Positions 10,493 through 12,252 of a stretch of DNA of 12,252 bases are shown here, piece by piece (within the stretch, counting starts at the first letter, position 1; each line of letters begins with the position of its first letter). A model generated the notes under the pieces. The model searched no databases. It worked only from the letters and a program-made list of their open reading frames with translations, and was not told the origin of the DNA. This DNA comes from an uncultured Sutterella sp. (GTDB taxonomy: Bacteria; Pseudomonadota; Gammaproteobacteria; Burkholderiales; Burkholderiaceae_F), in assembly GCA_900552915.1 (NCBI GenBank), contig USBS01000053.1, positions 1 to 12,252 of the forward strand, in the 5' to 3' direction. The translations under genes and the position numbers were made by a program.

Positions 10493-10712
10493 GGTGTTTC
10501 AGGTTTGATTTGGGGAAGCGACGGCCGAGGCGCACTCGAAATTCCATCTGGTGCGAAAACCCGCGCCTAGTTGAGTGCGAAACGATAGCGCAAAAAAAGC
10601 AGCCTGTCTTCTTCCGAAAACATGATTCCGGCAGGGCTTTTGAGAAGAATTTGATTTTGATTAAATGCTGTTTTTGCTTTCGGCGTGATTTCACGCGATG
10701 AAATTCGAATGC
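10493..10712 (-). promoter_or_regulatory. Upstream region of the oxidoreductase-iclR operon
   Basis: No gene. It is the leader/promoter region between the pyrD terminator and the oxidoreductase ATG. Best minus-strand promoter candidate: AAGACA (plus 10605-10610), 17-bp spacer, TATCGT (plus 10582-10587), each 4 of 6 to sigma70 consensus, giving a leader of about 80 nt. An AT-rich patch (10640-10680) and an inverted repeat GCGTGA-TT-TCACGC (10683-10696) lie further upstream. No strong ribosome binding site precedes the ATG. Confidence 0.35.
10683..10696. repeat. 6-2-6 inverted repeat, possible operator
   Basis: GCGTGA and TCACGC form perfect 6-bp arms around TT. It lies about 190 bp upstream of the oxidoreductase start and just below the pyrD terminator, in non-coding DNA. 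Its symmetry suits a dimeric regulator, and IclR encoded in this operon is an obvious candidate, but the sequence does not identify the protein. Confidence 0.3.
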
Positions 10713-10741
10713 AAAAAAGCCGCCTCCGGAAAGGAGACGGC
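10713..10741 (-). terminator. Intrinsic terminator of pyrD
   Basis: GCCGCCTCC (10719-10727) pairs with GGAGACGGC (10733-10741) at 8 of 9 positions around a 5-nt loop, and six A at 10713-10718 give a U6 tract on the minus strand. It lies 27 nt past the pyrD stop and separates pyrD from the oxidoreductase operon. Confidence 0.85.
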
Positions 10742-10767
10742 CTTGGTAGGCGTTGTCAAGAAGCGCT

Positions 10768-11820
10768 TTAAGCCTGCTGCTGTTTACGCCAGCGGGCAAT
10801 GGCTTCGACGCATTCGGTGACGAGCTCCGGTCCCTTGTAGACGAAACCGGAATAAAGCTGCACGAGGCTTGCGCCCGCCTGCATCTTCACGACAGCGTCT
10901 TCTCCCGACATGACGCCGCCCGAAGCGATGACGGGCAGGCGGCCCTTCAGGTGCTCGGTGATCATCTTGAGGCATTCGGTGGAGCGAGCCATCAGCGGAC
11001 GGCCCGAGAGTCCGCCCGTTTCATTCCAGTGCGGCAGACCCTGCACGGAAGAGTGATCGATCGTGGTGTTGGTGGCGATCACGGCGTCCATGTCGTACTC
11101 GACGATGATGTCGACAGCGCGCAGAATGGCGTCGTTTTCAAGGTCGGGGGCAAGCTTGACGGCGATGGGCTTGTAGGGTGCTCCCTCGGTTTCGATGATG
11201 CGGTTGCGTTCGTCGCGCAAAGTGCCGAGCAGTTCGCGCAGCGGTGCTTCGGCCTGCAGCGAGCGAAGGTTCTTGGTGTTGGGGCTTGAAATGTTCACCG
11301 CGATATAGTCGGCGCGGTCGTAGGACTTAGCAAGGCAGATGCGGAAGTCGTTGACGGCGTTTTCAATGGGCGTTACGGCATTTTTGCCGATGTTGATGCC
11401 CAGTACGCCGCCGCGCAGATGGAAGGCGTCGGCGCTCTTCAGATTGCGCAGAACCTGTTCGCAGCCGACATTGTTGAAGCCCATGCGGTTGACGATGCCT
11501 TCGGCGGGAATCACGCGGAAGCAGCGAGGCTTGGGGTTGCCGGGCTGTGCCACAGGCGTGATCGTGCCGATTTCGACGTGACCGAACCCCAGCGCGCCGA
11601 ACGCGCTCACGCGCTCGCCGTCTTTGTCCATGCCTGCGGCAAGGCCGATCGTGTTGGGAAAGCGGATGCCCATCACTTCAACGGGATCTTCAGGCGGCGT
11701 GTGGGTGAGCAATTTATGCAGGCCGAGCGTCGTGATCCAGTCAAGATTGGCCATGATGACATGGTGAGCCGTTTCGGGCTGCATCTGAAAAAGAATGCTT
11801 TTGGCGAGTTTGTAGAGCAT
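10768..11820 (-). CDS. pyrD: Dihydroorotate dehydrogenase (quinone), class 2
   Basis: Oxidises dihydroorotate to orotate with FMN, passing electrons to the membrane quinone pool; fourth step of de novo pyrimidine synthesis. The 350-aa product has the class 2 N-terminal helical segment (MLYKLAKSILFQMQPETAHH, 1-20) that docks to the inner membrane, then a TIM barrel: GLAAGMDKDG (59-68), NRMGFNN (111-117), NISSPNT (176-182) with Ser179 as the expected catalytic base, KLAPDL (222-227), NTTIDHSSVQG (251-261), GGLSG (269-273), SGGVMSGEDA (300-309) and QLYSGFVYKGP (321-331). E. coli PyrD is 336 aa. I chose ATG at 11820 because it gives the family N terminus; the frame is open further upstream but with unrelated sequence. 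The Shine-Dalgarno is weak (AGG about 5 nt before). It stands alone, with its own terminator, in this window. Confidence 0.96.
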   Translation of the reverse strand: MLYKLAKSILFQMQPETAHHVIMANLDWITTLGLHKLLTHTPPEDPVEVMGIRFPNTIGLAAGMDKDGERVSAFGALGFGHVEIGTITPVAQPGNPKPRCFRVIPAEGIVNRMGFNNVGCEQVLRNLKSADAFHLRGGVLGINIGKNAVTPIENAVNDFRICLAKSYDRADYIAVNISSPNTKNLRSLQAEAPLRELLGTLRDERNRIIETEGAPYKPIAVKLAPDLENDAILRAVDIIVEYDMDAVIATNTTIDHSSVQGLPHWNETGGLSGRPLMARSTECLKMITEHLKGRLPVIASGGVMSGEDAVVKMQAGASLVQLYSGFVYKGPELVTECVEAIARWRKQQQA

Positions 11821-11899
11821 GATTGCCTGTCTGAAAGTTTGCCTTTGTAGTGGGAGACGGCGATGCGCGATTTTGTCGGACGCAAAAACGCACGGCGCC

Positions 11900-11919
11900 G
11901 CTGTTATGGGCGAAACAGC
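11900..11919 (-). promoter_or_regulatory. Hairpin in the pyrD 5' leader
   Basis: GCTGTT (11900-11905) and AACAGC (11914-11919) form a 6-bp stem with an 8-nt loop, extended by two more G-C pairs beyond a C/C mismatch. On the minus strand a TTTTT (plus 11884-11888) follows about 10 nt after the stem, too far for a normal terminator. It lies 80-100 nt before the pyrD ATG. Whether it regulates pyrD is unknown. Confidence 0.25.
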
Positions 11920-11999
11920 CGCCGCTATGTGATGCGTAAGTTTACCTTGAGCCGGGAAGGCGATCAATGCTGCATATATAGATAGAGCGCAGACTGGCT

Positions 12000-12013
12000 T
12001 CGGTTGAAACCGA
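12000..12013. repeat. 6-2-6 inverted repeat upstream of pyrD
   Basis: TCGGTT and AACCGA form perfect 6-bp arms around GA. It lies about 180 bp upstream of the pyrD start, next to the palindrome CCGATCGG. It could be an operator for pyrD; no regulator can be assigned. Confidence 0.25.
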
Positions 12014-12129
12014 TCGGGAAGCGTGGGTGCAATCAAGGAGGGAAAAACGCAAAATGAGTTAACCAGTTGATATTGAAGAGAATTTGCGCTTTGTCCAGTG
12101 CCGAGTCAGAAAATTTCTCGATTGAGCAC

Positions 12130-12158
12130 TTGACATGAAGAAAAAAGATCTTTAATAT
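12130..12158 (+). promoter_or_regulatory. Sigma70-type promoter of the initiator tRNA
   Basis: Perfect -35 TTGACA (12130-12135). The -10 is either TTTAAT (12151-12156, 15-bp spacer, 5 of 6) or TAATAT (12153-12158, 17-bp spacer, 4 of 6). It points at the tRNA, which begins about 40 nt downstream; strong near-consensus promoters are normal for stable RNA genes. Confidence 0.75.
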
Positions 12159-12165
12159 CCACATT

Positions 12166-12184
12166 CTCGCTAAACGATAGCGAG
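12166..12184 (+). other. Hairpin in the pre-tRNA 5' leader
   Basis: CTCGCTA (12166-12172) and TAGCGAG (12178-12184) form a perfect 7-bp stem with a 5-nt loop AACGA. It lies between the promoter and the tRNA, so it should be at the very 5' end of the precursor, 13 nt before the mature end that RNase P makes. Confidence 0.5.
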
Positions 12185-12197
12185 TTGAAATACGGAT

Positions 12198-12252
<55 letters not shown>

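Larger units (their letters stand above)
11821..12129. promoter_or_regulatory. Gene-free region between pyrD and the tRNA promoter
   Basis: About 310 bp without a supportable gene. It should hold the pyrD promoter on the minus strand; the only AT-rich core is around 11975-11984 (minus TATCTATATA), but no good -35 fits. It also holds a leader hairpin (11900-11919), a 6-2-6 inverted repeat (12000-12013), the palindrome CCGATCGG (12010-12017) and an isolated plus-strand AAGGAGGG (12035-12042) followed by a two-codon ATG-AGT-TAA frame (12054-12062). Confidence 0.5.

Noticed and set aside
10703..10710. 8-bp palindrome ATTCGAAT near the pyrD terminator
   Set aside because: Short palindromes of this length are common by chance and nothing else supports a site.
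11821..12036. 72-codon upstream extension of pyrD
   Set aside because: ATG 11820 gives the normal class 2 PyrD N terminus and a length near that of homologues; the extension looks like untranslated leader.
10578..12183. Shared 11-mer AAACGATAGCG near 10580 and 12172
   Set aside because: About that many 11-mer repeats are expected by chance in 12 kb, and the surroundings do not match.

Overview
The window is a chromosomal housekeeping stretch, G+C-rich, from a proteobacterium. The argA-yggX pair divergent from hrpA, a class 2 (membrane, quinone-linked) PyrD and a bacterial initiator tRNA point to a betaproteobacterium. Protein style suggests Burkholderiales, possibly Sutterellaceae, but that family placement is an impression and was not computed. 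I see no phage, insertion sequence, CRISPR array, toxin-antitoxin pair or other accessory system, and no convincing new multi-gene system.

Layout. Positions 1-165 hold no gene but carry a C10 tract and two adjacent inverted repeats. Next come yggX (166-435) and argA (455-1807), both on the minus strand as a tight argA-yggX operon. A 223-bp divergent spacer follows, then hrpA (2031-6320, plus), a DEAH-box RNA helicase with an unusual basic N-terminal extension. A 125-bp gap leads to an Asp/Glu racemase-family gene (6446-7561, plus) that appears to carry a degenerate duplicate of its own first subdomain. The racemase converges on a minus-strand operon made of a membrane iron-sulfur oxidoreductase of the ETF:quinone oxidoreductase / FadF type (8486-10492) followed by an IclR-family regulator (7655-8479). 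The convergent junction carries two hairpin terminators, one per strand, placed so that the two transcripts should overlap by about 90 nt. Further right is pyrD (10768-11820, minus) with its own terminator, then a roughly 380-bp gene-free region, and at the right edge a truncated plus-strand initiator tRNA(fMet) behind a recognisable sigma70-type promoter.

How the genes fit together. argA starts arginine biosynthesis, pyrD is the fourth step of pyrimidine synthesis and passes electrons to the quinone pool, and the FadF-like protein probably also feeds electrons from a flavoprotein partner into the quinone pool. The IclR gene is translationally coupled to the oxidoreductase and is a reasonable candidate to regulate it. 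YggX protects or traffics iron for Fe-S enzymes. hrpA and the tRNA belong to RNA and translation functions. The points most worth a second look are the internal duplication in the racemase, the interlocked convergent terminators, the coupled oxidoreductase-regulator pair with a nearby inverted repeat, the argA leader hairpin, and the structured C-tract region at the left edge.
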